A stretch of 64,000 nt of DNA, from positions 124,001-188,000 of the forward strand of contig NZ_RDQF01000006.1 of assembly GCF_004114425.1 (NCBI RefSeq), written 5' to 3'. The number at the start of each line of letters is the position of its first letter. The stretch's first letter is position 1. The position numbers were made by a program, and so were the translations under genes. The stretch is from Bradyrhizobium vignae. Lineage in GTDB: Bacteria > Pseudomonadota > Alphaproteobacteria > Rhizobiales > Xanthobacteraceae. Positions 46,241 to 55,715 of this stretch are shown here, piece by piece. The notes beneath the pieces were generated by a model. It was not told where the DNA came from. It did not search any database and saw only the letters and a program-made list of their open reading frames with translations.

Positions 46241-46981
46241 CTACCGGATCGGCAGATCGAAAGCGCGAGATGGCGCTGTACTCATAGAGAAGATCTTCTC
46301 GAGTTCGAGCCGCATGGTGTCGCGGCATTCGCACGCCACCGCAGCGAGCCGCGATGAGTCGATCTCGATTTCGCCCCGCCGCTCAGATCTGATCGCTCCG
46401 GAAGCGCGCAGATTGCGCATCAGGAGCGTCACCGTCGTTCGTCGCACACCCAACATCTGCGAAAGCGCGTCCTGCGTGAGAGGCAGGACGTCTTGGTTGA
46501 TGCGATCGTGAAGTTGAAGCAGCCAGCGTGCCATGCGGGCTTGGACCGGATGCAGTGCATTGCAAGCCCCGCCCAATTGAAACTGTATCAGCACCGCCTT
46601 GAAGTGAAGCTGGACTACGTGCCGGATCGCAGGACTCCGGCTGAAAGCGGCATGGAATCGCGCTGCGGGGATCCGCGAGGCCGTCCCCGCGGCACGAACG
46701 ATGGTCGTAACGGCCGCAGGGGATGGTCCCAGCACGGACAGAGTGCCCACTGCCCCTTCGCGCCCTATTGCGGCGCTGGCGACCGTCTGCCCATTCGCCA
46801 TATCGACCATCACCGAAACGGCGCCGCTGTGAGGGAAGAGGACGTGTTCGGTATGATCCCCCACTCGCGAGACGACCTCTTCCCGATCGAGAGTGACCGT
46901 CTGTAGATCGGGTGCCAAAAGATCGAGATCCGCGGTCGGCAGTGCTGACAGAAGCCGGTTACCAACTCCGCTTACAAGCAT
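46241..46981 (-). CDS. Crp/Fnr-family transcription regulator
   Basis: A 246-residue regulator. The cyclic-nucleotide-like beta-roll (TEHVLFPHSGAVSVMVDMAN and IGREGAVGTLSVLG) is followed by a winged HTH (LTQDALSQMLGVRRTTVTLL, about 176-195). No N-terminal Fe-S cysteines are seen, so it is not an Fnr oxygen sensor. It is convergent with tctA. ATG 46981; GTG one codon earlier is possible. Confidence 0.88.
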   Translation of the reverse strand: MLVSGVGNRLLSALPTADLDLLAPDLQTVTLDREEVVSRVGDHTEHVLFPHSGAVSVMVDMANGQTVASAAIGREGAVGTLSVLGPSPAAVTTIVRAAGTASRIPAARFHAAFSRSPAIRHVVQLHFKAVLIQFQLGGACNALHPVQARMARWLLQLHDRINQDVLPLTQDALSQMLGVRRTTVTLLMRNLRASGAIRSERRGEIEIDSSRLAAVACECRDTMRLELEKIFSMSTAPSRAFDLPIR

Positions 46982-47417
46982 CACTGCAGCCCGATGCGGA
47001 CAATCCGCCCCATCGCATTTCGAGCGGCAAACGACGACAACCTCAAACTTTGTTTGAACTCACATATGCTTTTCGCCTCGAAATCCAATTCAGATGCGAA
47101 AGCTCTCAACCGCAAAAGTGAAACTCCAAGCACATGCGAAGGCGAATTCTGCTGTTTCAATTAGATCCGAGCGCCGCGCGCAGACAATTGCAAAATGGGT
47201 ATGGGTAACATCATAAGGGTTCCAATTTCGGCGCGTGGCAAACGCCACAACGAGTTGCGTAAATTGGTGCGACTGCGCCGCAAGCCGGTTCCCGATCTGA
47301 ACGCGCTGTTCGTAATGGAACGACGATTTTCTGCATTGGTGTTCGCTCATCGTCACGAAACCAATCTCGAGCCCGATCGTTGGCCCAATGCTCCGTCACT
47401 TGCGAGAGGAGTGCCAA
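46982..47417. other. intergenic stretch, no gene seen
   Basis: 436 bp between the divergent Crp-like gene and a small exported protein gene. Visibly lower GC than the surrounding genes. No reading frame with a believable start or family pattern; a short CGTGGC-AAAC-GCCACA dyad near 47236 is the only structure noted. Confidence 0.4.
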
Positions 47418-47651
47418 ATGAAGCGAATGATCCTCGCGCTCGCCGCAGTGGCTGCTCTAGCTGCGGGAGCGGTAACAACAGCAAACGCTGTTGAGTTTGG
47501 CATCGGTTCCGGCGGCGTCTATGTTGGCCCGGACCGATACTACCGTGACTACGACGGTGACCAATACTACGGCGGTTGCCGCACCATCGTACAACACCGG
47601 GTCAACCGGTTCGGTGAGGATGTTGTGGTTCGCCGCCGCATCTGCGACTGA
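47418..47651 (+). CDS. small exported protein
   Basis: 77 residues with a signal peptide (residues 1-24; MILALAAVAALAAGAVTTANA). The mature part is tyrosine/aspartate/glycine-rich (YVGPDRYYRDYDGDQYYGG) and ends in a basic stretch with two Cys. A short family of this kind is widespread in Bradyrhizobium, with no known role. GAGAGGAG precedes ATG 47418. Confidence 0.75.
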   Translation: MKRMILALAAVAALAAGAVTTANAVEFGIGSGGVYVGPDRYYRDYDGDQYYGGCRTIVQHRVNRFGEDVVVRRRICD

Positions 47652-47796
47652 CCTCAGTGGTAGTTTGGGCCCCGATGCCTCGATACGTCGGGGTCCTCTG
47701 CCCAATGCGTAAGCACGGGTGCTGTATTATTTGAGTTGCCCTCGCCGCCAACCGCGGCAACCATCGCGGGCTATCCATTCCCACGCGAGAGCCCCG

Positions 47797-49599
47797 ATGA
47801 ACAAGCTCACCCGCTTCTCCGTCGCGCCGCTGCACAGCATGACGCGACGTCTCGCCGATGTCGCATCCGCACGCGCCGCGCCGGATCTCGTCGTCACCGG
47901 GGCGCGGGTGCTCTCGACCTATTCGGAGCGGCTCCATCCGGGGCGGGAGGTCTGGATCACAGGCGGCCGTATCGCGGCGGTGAAGCCTTCCGGAACAGCA
48001 CGGAAGGTATGGCGCGACGTCACGACCTACGACGCGGCTGGCGGCATCATCGCGCCGGGCCTGGTCGATCCGCACATCCACATCGAATCCTCGATGGTGA
48101 CGGCCTGCGCGTATGCCGAGGCCGCGCTGCTCAACGGCACCACAACGATCTTCTGCGACAGCCACGAGATCGGCAATGTCATGGACGTTGCCGGTGTCGA
48201 GGCGATGCTGGAGGACGCGCGCGAGGCGCCGCTCTCGATCTTCCTGACGGTGCCGAGCACGGTGCCGGCGACATCGGCCGAGCTGGAGACTGCAGGCGGC
48301 GATCTGACGCCGGACAAGATCGCCGGCCTGTTCGACCGCTGGCCAGAAGCGGTCGCGCTCGGCGAGAAGATGGATTTCGTGCCGGTGACCATGGGCGACG
48401 ATCGCAGTCATGCGATCCTCGCGGCTGCTTTGAAACGGGGACGTCCGGTATCCGGCCACGTCTATGGCCGCGAATTCGTCGCGGCCTATGCGGCATCCGG
48501 CATCACCGACACCCACGAGGCAATCGACCGCGACATCGCCGACGATCTGCTCGACGCCGGCGTCTGGGTGTTTTTGCGCGGCGGCCCGCCAACGACGCCC
48601 TGGCATTCGCTGCCGCAGGCGATCCGGACCATCACCGAGCTCGGGGCCTCGCACAAGCGCACCGCCGTGTGCACCGATGATCGCGACGCCGACGATCTGC
48701 TGCTGTTCGGTCTCGACTGGGTGGTCCGTGAAGCCGTGAAAGCAGGGATGTCGCCGGAGCAGGCCTGGTCGATGGGCTCGCTGCATGGCGCGACGCGCTT
48801 CAACATGGAGGGCGAAATCGGCGGCCTCGGCGGCGGCCGTCGCGCCGATCTCGTGCTGATGGACGACCAGCTCAAGCCGCAATGCACGTGGTATGGCGGC
48901 GAGCTCGTGGTCGAGCACGGCAAGATCACTGATAGCCTCGATCGGGTGTTGTCGCAGCGCTATCAATATCCGAAGGCGGCTTATGCCACCGTGAAGCTGC
49001 CGGAGAAGATGAAGTTGACGCCGGAACTGCCCGCGAAGGCCTGCACCATCAACGCCATCAAGACAGCATTGCCGGGCATCACCTTGATCCACGAGAAGGT
49101 GGCGATCGAGCCCGCAAAGGACTGGCCGTCGCTGTTCGCGCGTTACGGCCTCTGTTTCGTCACGGTGGTCGAGCGCCACGGCAAATCGGCCGGCAACGTC
49201 GCCTACGGCCTTTTGAAGGATTTCGGCCTGAAGCGCGGCGCGGTCGCCTCCAGTGTCGGGCACGACAGCCACAACATCATCGTCGCCGGCACCAACGAGG
49301 GCGATATGCAGGTCGCCATCGCCGCCATCAAGGACCGGCAGGGCGGCGTCTGCGTCGTGGCCGACGGCAAGGTGAGGGCGCTGGTCCCGCTGCCGATCGC
49401 AGGCCTGCTCTCGGACAAGCGCGTTACAGAAGTGGCCGAACAGGTCAAAGCGCTGAAGAAAGAGTGGGCCGAGGCCGGCTGCACCATCCCCTACATGGGC
49501 TTCAATTTGATTCCCCTATCGGTCATTCCGGAAATTCGCATCACCGACAAGGGCCTCGTGCTGGTGCCGCAGATGGAACTGGCGCCGCTGTTCGAGTGA
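47797..49599 (+). CDS. ade: adenine deaminase
   Basis: A 600-residue amidohydrolase that deaminates adenine to hypoxanthine. The metal-binding HIHIESSM (near residue 93), [23 protein letters not shown], and the C-terminal [19 protein letters not shown] are all specific to the bacterial Ade family; length is as expected. Adenine feeds the purine ring pathway that ends in glyoxylate, so its place next to gcl is meaningful. ATG 47797. Confidence 0.92.
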   Translation: MNKLTRFSVAPLHSMTRRLADVASARAAPDLVVTGARVLSTYSERLHPGREVWITGGRIAAVKPSGTARKVWRDVTTYDAAGGIIAPGLVDPHIHIESSMVTACAYAEAALLNGTTTIFCDSHEIGNVMDVAGVEAMLEDAREAPLSIFLTVPSTVPATSAELETAGGDLTPDKIAGLFDRWPEAVALGEKMDFVPVTMGDDRSHAILAAALKRGRPVSGHVYGREFVAAYAASGITDTHEAIDRDIADDLLDAGVWVFLRGGPPTTPWHSLPQAIRTITELGASHKRTAVCTDDRDADDLLLFGLDWVVREAVKAGMSPEQAWSMGSLHGATRFNMEGEIGGLGGGRRADLVLMDDQLKPQCTWYGGELVVEHGKITDSLDRVLSQRYQYPKAAYATVKLPEKMKLTPELPAKACTINAIKTALPGITLIHEKVAIEPAKDWPSLFARYGLCFVTVVERHGKSAGNVAYGLLKDFGLKRGAVASSVGHDSHNIIVAGTNEGDMQVAIAAIKDRQGGVCVVADGKVRALVPLPIAGLLSDKRVTEVAEQVKALKKEWAEAGCTIPYMGFNLIPLSVIPEIRITDKGLVLVPQMELAPLFE

Positions 49600-49640
49600 A
49601 GCGGCTTTCACACATATCTCGATCTAACTGATTGAGACCG

Positions 49641-49675
49641 CCACGATTTTTCCGTGGCTGCCGCATCGTGGAAAA
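49641..49675. promoter_or_regulatory. candidate IclR operator upstream of gcl
   Basis: CCACGA...TCGTGG and TTTTCC...GGAAAA form overlapping dyads 78 bp upstream of gcl. IclR-type sites often contain TGGAAA / TTTCCA arms. Binding by the regulator at 42322-43164 is inference. Confidence 0.45.
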
Positions 49676-49752
49676 TAAAATCGATCTCGTTGAGATCGGC
49701 TTGCGCGCATCTGATGATCTCGCTCGCTGACTTAACCTGAGCGAGGTCCGAT

Positions 49753-51537
49753 ATGGCGAAGATGCGAGCTGTCGATGCGGCCGTGCGTATCCTGGAGAAG
49801 GAAGGCATCTCGACTGCCTTTGGTGTTCCCGGGGCTGCGATCAATCCGCTCTATTCGGCGCTGAAGAAGCGCGGCTCGATCCGCCACATCCTGGCGCGGC
49901 ATGTCGAGGGCGCCTCGCACATGGCCGAGGGCTATACAAGGGCAAAGGCTGGCAATATCGGCGTCTGCATAGGAACGTCAGGGCCGGCCGGCACCGACAT
50001 GATCACCGGGCTCTATTCGGCGATCGCCGATTCCATCCCGATCCTCTGCATCACCGGGCAGGCGCCGCGGGCGCGGCTTTATAAGGAAGACTTCCAGGCC
50101 GTCGACATCGAGTCGATCGCAAAACCCGTGACCAAATGGGCGGTGACGGTGCGCGAGCCGGCATTGGTGCCGCGCGTATTCAGCCAGGCGTTTCATGTGA
50201 TGCGGTCGGGCCGGCCGGGACCGGTGCTGATCGACATGCCGCTCGACGTGCAACTTGCCGAGATCGAGTTCGACGACGAGACCTATGAGCCGCTGCCGGT
50301 CTACAAGCCGACCGCGACGCGCAAGCAGGTCGAGAAGGCGCTGGAGATGCTCAACGCCGCCGAGCGGCCGCTGATCGTCGCCGGCGGCGGCATCATCAAT
50401 GCCGATGCCTCCGAGCTTCTGGTCGAATTCGCCGAGATCGCCAACGTGCCTGTTGTCCCGACGCTGATGGGTTGGGGCGCGATCCCCGACGACCACGTGC
50501 TGATGGCCGGCATGGTCGGCCTTCAGACCAGCCACCGCTACGGCAACGCCACGCTGCTGGAATCCGACTTCGTCCTCGGCATCGGCAACCGCTGGGCCAA
50601 CCGCCACACCGGTTCGGTCGAGACCTACACCAAGGGCCGCAAATTCGTCCACGTGGACATCGAGCCGACCCAGATCGGGCGTGTGTTCAATCCCGATCTC
50701 GGCATCGTCTCGGACGCCAAGGCCGCGCTCGAGCTCTTCGTCACCGTCGCCAGGGAGTGGCGGCGGTCAGGCAGGCTCCGCGAGCGCCAGGCGTGGCCTG
50801 CGGCCTGCCGCGATCGCAAGAAGACGATGCTGCGCAAGAGCCATTTCGACAACGTCCCGATCAAGCCGCAGCGCGTCTATGAAGAGATGAACAAGGCGTT
50901 CGGTCGTGATACCACCTATGTCACCGTGATCGGCCTGTCGCAGATTGCCGGCGCGCAATTTTTGGGCGTCTACAAGCCGCGCAACTGGATCAACGCCGGG
51001 CAGGCGGGTCCGCTCGGTTGGACGCTGCCGGCCGCGCTCGGCGTGCGCGCGGCGTGCCCGGATCGCGACATCGTCGCGCTCTCCGGAGACTACGACTTCC
51101 AGTTCCTGATCGAGGAGCTCGCGGTCGGCGCGCAGTTCAATCTGCCCTACATCCACGTCGTCGTGAACAATTCCTATCTCGGCCTGATCCGCCAGGCCCA
51201 GCGCGGCTTCGATATGGACTACCACGTCCAGCTCTCCTTCGAGAACATCAACGCGCCCGAGATCGGCGTCTACGGCGTCGACCACGTTGCGGTCGCCGAA
51301 GGTCTCGGCTGCAAGGCGATCCGCGTGACTGATCCGAAGGACACGCAGGCGGCGTTCGCCACCGCACGTGAACTGATGGCGAAGCACCGTGTGCCCGTGG
51401 TGGTCGAGTTCATTCTCGAACGCGTCACCAACATCGCGATGGGCACGGAGATCGACAACATCGTCGAGTTCGAGGAAGTGCTGGATCTTCCGCTCGACGA
51501 AGTCGGCGCCACCCGCGTGTTGCAGCCGGCGGAATAG
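49753..51537 (+). CDS. gcl: glyoxylate carboligase
   Basis: A 594-residue ThDP enzyme that joins two glyoxylates to tartronate semialdehyde + CO2. Uniquely among ThDP enzymes, Gcl has Val in place of the activating Glu; here Val51 is in [14 protein letters not shown], exactly at the Gcl position. PP domain: [18 protein letters not shown] and [17 protein letters not shown]. The length matches E. coli Gcl. First gene of gcl-hyi-glxR, with 11 bp to hyi. Confidence 0.95.
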   Translation: MAKMRAVDAAVRILEKEGISTAFGVPGAAINPLYSALKKRGSIRHILARHVEGASHMAEGYTRAKAGNIGVCIGTSGPAGTDMITGLYSAIADSIPILCITGQAPRARLYKEDFQAVDIESIAKPVTKWAVTVREPALVPRVFSQAFHVMRSGRPGPVLIDMPLDVQLAEIEFDDETYEPLPVYKPTATRKQVEKALEMLNAAERPLIVAGGGIINADASELLVEFAEIANVPVVPTLMGWGAIPDDHVLMAGMVGLQTSHRYGNATLLESDFVLGIGNRWANRHTGSVETYTKGRKFVHVDIEPTQIGRVFNPDLGIVSDAKAALELFVTVAREWRRSGRLRERQAWPAACRDRKKTMLRKSHFDNVPIKPQRVYEEMNKAFGRDTTYVTVIGLSQIAGAQFLGVYKPRNWINAGQAGPLGWTLPAALGVRAACPDRDIVALSGDYDFQFLIEELAVGAQFNLPYIHVVVNNSYLGLIRQAQRGFDMDYHVQLSFENINAPEIGVYGVDHVAVAEGLGCKAIRVTDPKDTQAAFATARELMAKHRVPVVVEFILERVTNIAMGTEIDNIVEFEEVLDLPLDEVGATRVLQPAE

Positions 51538-51548
51538 GGAAGAGCATC

Positions 51549-52334
51549 ATGCCGAAGTTTGCTGCCAACCTCACCATGCTCTTCAACGAGATGCCGTTCC
51601 TCGACCGCTTCGCCGCAGCGAAGGCGGCGGGCTTCTCCGGAGTCGAATATCTCTTCCCCTATGATTTCGACAAGGCGCAGCTGCGTGAGCAGCTCGAGGC
51701 CCATGGCCTCACGCAGGTGCTGCACAATCTCCCCGCAGGCAACTGGGCAGCGGGCGAACGCGGCATCGCGATCCTGCCCGACCGCAGTGCCGAGTTTCGC
51801 GACGGCGTGTTCCGCGCCATCGACTACGCCAAGGCGCTCGATTGCGACCAGCTCAACTGTCTCGTCGGTATTGCGCCTGTCGACGCTGATCCCCGCGAAC
51901 TTCAGGAAACGTTGATCGGAAACCTGCGCTTCGCGGCCTCGACGCTGGCGCGCGAGAACATCAAGCTGCTGGTCGAGCCGATCAACACGCTCGACATTCC
52001 CGGCTTCTATCTCAATGGCACTGAGCAGGCGGTGCAGCTGATCTCGGAAGTGCGCTCGAACAACCTCTTCATCCAGTACGACATCTACCACATGCAGATC
52101 ATGGAGGGCGATCTCGCCCGCACCATGCAGGAATATATGCCCCAGATCGCCCACATCCAGCTCGCCGACAATCCCGGCCGCCATGAGCCCGGCACCGGCG
52201 AGATCAACTATCCCTTCCTGTTCCGCCATCTCGACGCGGTCGGTTATCGCGGCTGGATCGGCTGCGAATACAAGCCGCGCACAACGACGCTGGAAGGCCT
52301 TTCGTGGCACGCGGCGCAGACGTTTGAGACCTGA
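51549..52334 (+). CDS. hyi: hydroxypyruvate isomerase
   Basis: A 261-residue TIM-barrel isomerase interconverting hydroxypyruvate and tartronate semialdehyde. The metal-binding acids appear as LLVEPINTLD (Glu143), YDIYHMQIMEGD and GCEYKP near the end; FAANLTMLFNEMPFLDRF is the family N-terminus. ATG 51549, 11 bp after gcl. Confidence 0.95.
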   Translation: MPKFAANLTMLFNEMPFLDRFAAAKAAGFSGVEYLFPYDFDKAQLREQLEAHGLTQVLHNLPAGNWAAGERGIAILPDRSAEFRDGVFRAIDYAKALDCDQLNCLVGIAPVDADPRELQETLIGNLRFAASTLARENIKLLVEPINTLDIPGFYLNGTEQAVQLISEVRSNNLFIQYDIYHMQIMEGDLARTMQEYMPQIAHIQLADNPGRHEPGTGEINYPFLFRHLDAVGYRGWIGCEYKPRTTTLEGLSWHAAQTFET

Positions 52335-52427
52335 GATTGAGGTCCAGATGCGGCCGCGATGACGGTGCGCTCCCGCGTGCGGGAAGCGTCGATGAACTTT
52401 GCTACTCCAACTGTGAGAAATCAAACC

Positions 52428-53315
52428 ATGACCAATATCGGCTTCATCGGACTTGGCACCATGGGACGGCCGATGGCCGGCCATCTTCTGGCTGCGGGCC
52501 ATCGCGTTCTCCTGCATGATCTCGCGCCGATCGCGCCGGAGCTGATTTCCGCCGGCGGTATCGCCTGCAAATCGGCCAAGCAGGTCGCGGAGGGGGCGGA
52601 TGCCGTCATCATCATGGTGCCGGATACGCCGCATGTCGAAGCAGTGCTGTTCGGCAAGGACGGCGTCGCAAGCGGCATCTCCAAGGGCAAGATCGTGGTC
52701 GACATGAGCTCGATCTCCCCGCTGGCGACGAAAGAGTTCGCCAAGAAGATCGAGGCGCTCGGTGCGGACTATCTCGACGCACCTGTCTCGGGCGGAGAGG
52801 TCGGGGCGAAAGCTGCGAGCCTCACCATCATGGTCGGTGGGCCGGAGCGGGCTTTTGGCACCATGAAGCCGATCTTCGACAAGATGGGCAAGAACGTCAC
52901 GCATGTCGGTGCCAATGGCGACGGTCAAACGACGAAAGTCGCCAACCAGATCATCGTCGCGCTGACGATCGAGGCGGTGAGCGAAGCGCTTCTGTTCGCA
53001 TCCAAGGCTGGTGCGAACCCCGCGCTGGTGCGCAAGGCGCTGATGGGCGGCTTCGCCTCGTCGCGGATTCTCGAAGTTCATGGCGAGCGCATGGTGAAGC
53101 GCAATTTCGATCCGGGATTTCGCATCGAGCTGCACCAGAAGGATCTCAACCTTGCGCTCGAAGGCGCGCGGACGCTCGGCCTCTCGCTGCCGAGCACCGC
53201 AGTGGCGCAGCAATTGTTCTCGTCCTGCGCCGCGCATGGCGGCAAGGCCTGGGATCATTCGGCGATGGTGCGCGCGTTGGAACTGATGGCAGGGTACGAG
53301 ATCGCTGCGGTCTGA
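52428..53315 (+). CDS. glxR: tartronate semialdehyde reductase (2-hydroxy-3-oxopropionate reductase)
   Basis: A 295-residue beta-hydroxyacid dehydrogenase that reduces tartronate semialdehyde to D-glycerate. IGFIGLGTMGRPMAGHLL is the NAD-binding start, DAPVSGGEVGA the substrate loop, and GDGQTTKVANQII puts the catalytic Lys at 170. ATG 52428; a Met 23 codons earlier is upstream of the Rossmann motif. It completes glyoxylate to glycerate conversion. Confidence 0.95.
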   Translation: MTNIGFIGLGTMGRPMAGHLLAAGHRVLLHDLAPIAPELISAGGIACKSAKQVAEGADAVIIMVPDTPHVEAVLFGKDGVASGISKGKIVVDMSSISPLATKEFAKKIEALGADYLDAPVSGGEVGAKAASLTIMVGGPERAFGTMKPIFDKMGKNVTHVGANGDGQTTKVANQIIVALTIEAVSEALLFASKAGANPALVRKALMGGFASSRILEVHGERMVKRNFDPGFRIELHQKDLNLALEGARTLGLSLPSTAVAQQLFSSCAAHGGKAWDHSAMVRALELMAGYEIAAV

Positions 53316-53431
53316 TCTGTTACCGGGTAACACTCTCCAGATGCGTGCTGCATCTTTGTCGCAGGGGAACCGGAACAATGCTCCGGCCCCGCGGGTTGAA
53401 GGTGCATAACAATCACTGGAGGCGTAAGGAC

Positions 53432-53815
53432 ATGAAAACCCGTCTGGCGATTACGTTGGCTGCTGCGTCGTTGCTGGCGTCGAGCGCGGCCTTTGCTCAA
53501 TCGACCACCGCCCAAGGCGCTGCAGAAGGCGCGCGTGCGGGCGGCGACATCGGCGGCCCGGTCGGCGCGATGGTCGGCGGCACCGTCGGCGCGGCCGTTG
53601 GCGCAGGTTTGGAAATTCCGAATGCAATTCTGGGCGGCATTCCGCGCGATGATTCCGTGGTGATCCGCGAGCGCGTCGTGGTCGGCGAGCCGTTGCCGCC
53701 TACCGTGGTGCTGCGCCCGGTGCCGAACTACACCCAGTATCGCTACGCGGTCGTGAACGACCGCCGCGTGATCGTCGAACCGCGCACGCGCCGCGTCGTC
53801 AGGATCATCGACTGA
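53432..53815 (+). CDS. exported DUF1236-like glycine-zipper protein
   Basis: 127 residues: signal peptide (residues 1-22, ending AAFAQS), a glycine-zipper-like stretch (GGPVGAMVGGTVGAAVGAG) and a C-terminal DUF1236 pattern (YRYAVVNDRRVIVEPRTRRV). Such proteins are frequent in Bradyrhizobium; function unknown, possibly envelope stress or surface binding. AGGCGTAAGGA precedes ATG 53432. Confidence 0.82.
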   Translation: MKTRLAITLAAASLLASSAAFAQSTTAQGAAEGARAGGDIGGPVGAMVGGTVGAAVGAGLEIPNAILGGIPRDDSVVIRERVVVGEPLPPTVVLRPVPNYTQYRYAVVNDRRVIVEPRTRRVVRIID

Positions 53816-53835
53816 TCTGCGACGCCGATAATATC

Positions 53836-53864
53836 GGCCCTGCGGAGTGTCACTCTGCGGGGCC
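53836..53864. terminator. imperfect hairpin shared by convergent genes
   Basis: GGCCCTGCGGAGTG-TC-ACTCTGCGGGGCC, overlapping the VanZ-like stop codon and lying just past the DUF1236 gene. No clear U-tract; it may serve both directions. Confidence 0.5.
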
Positions 53865-54227
53865 TTCGCTCGTCAGGACCGAATCGGCCCGAAGCCGGGC
53901 GACGGCCCAATCTGCGGCGGCCGCGAGCACGAAGCCGAGGCAAGCGGTGAGCACGTCGACCAGAAAATCCTCGAGCCGCGCGTGGCGGCCGGGTGCCCAA
54001 AGTTGCATCAGTTCGAGCACGCCGATCAGGACCACTGCAGCCGCTGCGGTCAGCAGGCGCCGCCGCCGGTAGGCAAGGCCGAAGGCCAGCCCCACCAGGA
54101 TGAAGGCGAGCGCATGTTCGCCGTCCTGACCGAGGTCGGAATGGGGCCGCAGGCCCGGTGGACTAAGGGTTGCGAATGTGACGGCGGCCGCGAGCAGCCA
54201 GGCAAAGGAACGAACCAAAAGGGGCAT
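53850..54227 (-). CDS. VanZ-like membrane protein
   Basis: A 125-residue integral membrane protein with about four short hydrophobic segments, e.g. WLLAAAVTFATLSPPGLRP and HALAFILVGLAFGLAYR, and the LELMQLWAPGRHARLEDFL segment typical of VanZ-fold proteins. VanZ relatives affect glycopeptide sensitivity; most are uncharacterised. ATG 54227; convergent with the DUF1236 gene. Confidence 0.75.
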   Translation of the reverse strand: MPLLVRSFAWLLAAAVTFATLSPPGLRPHSDLGQDGEHALAFILVGLAFGLAYRRRRLLTAAAAVVLIGVLELMQLWAPGRHARLEDFLVDVLTACLGFVLAAAADWAVARLRADSVLTSEGPAE

Positions 54228-54303
54228 CCGGCTCGCTTAGCACAGATTTGCAAGGCGCCGAATAGTCCCGCCATCAGATCGACATGTAGTTGATGACAAA
54301 ATG

Positions 54304-54900
54304 TTAAAGTGGTTCGCGCACGCCGAGACCATGCATGAAGCGTTCCCGGATCTGCACGGGGTCGCGGCGGGTGGTACCCACGCCCGGCTTATCGTCGATT
54401 CTGACGGCGATCAGGTTGGGCTCGGAGGTAGCCATCGCATCGTCGACCAGCCGCTCGAAATCCTCCTCGTCTGCGGCCCAGGCGCTGTTGGTGAGACCGG
54501 AGCCAACGGCGATTGCGACGATGTCAGCGACATTCGCGGCGGGCGTCGGCTGCGCGCCGGTGATTTGGTAGATGCCGTTATCCATCACGATCATCGTGAG
54601 ATTTTTCGGCTTCAGGGCTGCGATTGTCGACAGTGCACCGAGCTGCATCAGCAGTGAGCCGTCGCCTTCGAGCGCGAAGACGCGGCGGTCGGGTTGCGCC
54701 AGCGCCACGCCGAGCCCGATCGGGAAGGCGAGGCCCATGCTGCCAAGCATGTAGAAATTCTGCGGGCGGTGGCCGGCGGCCCAGAGATCGAAATTGGTGT
54801 TGCCGATGCCGCCGATCACGGCCTCTTCGTGCTGGAGCTTCGCGATCAGGCGCGAAGTCACATCGAAGCGGTTCATTATCTTGGTGTTGCGTGCGCTCAT
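54304..54900 (-). CDS. ThDP decarboxylase, PP-domain subunit (sulfopyruvate/phosphonopyruvate decarboxylase-like)
   Basis: A 198-residue subunit carrying the pyrophosphate-binding half of a split ThDP enzyme: LEGDGSLLMQLGALSTIA (GDG near residue 79), then VMDNGIYQITGAQ. It resembles ComE and the C-terminal half of phosphonopyruvate decarboxylase, whose substrates are 3-sulfopyruvate and 3-phosphonopyruvate. The other half is the next gene upstream, 8 bp away. The substrate is not fixed by the sequence. ATG 54900. Confidence 0.85.
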   Translation of the reverse strand: MSARNTKIMNRFDVTSRLIAKLQHEEAVIGGIGNTNFDLWAAGHRPQNFYMLGSMGLAFPIGLGVALAQPDRRVFALEGDGSLLMQLGALSTIAALKPKNLTMIVMDNGIYQITGAQPTPAANVADIVAIAVGSGLTNSAWAADEEDFERLVDDAMATSEPNLIAVRIDDKPGVGTTRRDPVQIRERFMHGLGVREPL

Positions 54901-54908
54901 GGCCGGCC

Positions 54909-55460
54909 TCACTTGTCGAAGACCTTGCCGCCCGTGAGCAGCGGGTTGAGGATCAGCGCCACCGGCGCCTGCGTCGTGACGGCCTGCTTGATCGAGCGGT
55001 CGGCAATGAATTCGAGCTCGTCCAGCCGGGTGATGGTGTGGTGCTCCAGCGCCAGCGAGTCCAGCACCGGGCGCATGGTGCGGCAGACCAGCGACTGGCC
55101 GTAGTTGAACTCGCCGAGCGTCCCGCGCTCGGACACGAACATGATCAGCGGGATCTGGTAGGGCACTGCGAGGGAAGCGAGCACGTTGGCGAGCGTGGCG
55201 AAGCCGGAGGTCTGCATCAGCACCGCGCCGCGCCGTCCGCCCATCCACGCGCCTGAGACGATGCCGACCGCTTCCTCTTCGCGGGCGGTGGCAAAGGTGG
55301 TGAAGAAGGGATCGGCGTGCAGGTTCTTGATCAGCGGCGTCAGCACGCGGTCGGGCACGTAGGGGATGAGGCTGACCGCGTTCCTCTTCAGGGTTTGCAG
55401 GACGATGCCGTGCCAGCTTCTGTCGCTGGTCCCCTCCGTCTGTTGCTCCGCAATCGCCAT
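54909..55460 (-). CDS. ThDP decarboxylase, Pyr-domain subunit (ComD-like)
   Basis: A 183-residue subunit with the pyrimidine-binding half: ATAREEEAVGIVSGAWMGGR contains the activating Glu near residue 60, then VLMQTSGFATLANVLASL. Together with the PP-domain subunit it would form a heterodimer-type decarboxylase like ComDE sulfopyruvate decarboxylase. ATG 55460 is preceded by GGGAGAACG. Divergent from a hydroxyacid dehydrogenase gene. Confidence 0.85.
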   Translation of the reverse strand: MAIAEQQTEGTSDRSWHGIVLQTLKRNAVSLIPYVPDRVLTPLIKNLHADPFFTTFATAREEEAVGIVSGAWMGGRRGAVLMQTSGFATLANVLASLAVPYQIPLIMFVSERGTLGEFNYGQSLVCRTMRPVLDSLALEHHTITRLDELEFIADRSIKQAVTTQAPVALILNPLLTGGKVFDK

Positions 55461-55715
55461 TGCGTTCTCCCTAGGGCCGCGCATGCTTCTTGGTCGTGAC
55501 CATTGTTCTGGTCGTCGCGGCGGTGAGCCGAACTTGACGCGGGCAGCGGGATTGTCAACATGTCCGAGCCAGCACCGTGATCTGCGCCAGAAGGCCTGCC
55601 GGGGAGGGCGCCGCCATGTCATAAGTGCGGCAACGAAGGAACGGGAGGAAGCACCGGATGGAGCGCGTCGCGCCGACCTGCCAAGCTCCCCCGCGAGCGA
55701 GCCGGAAGGGGCCTG

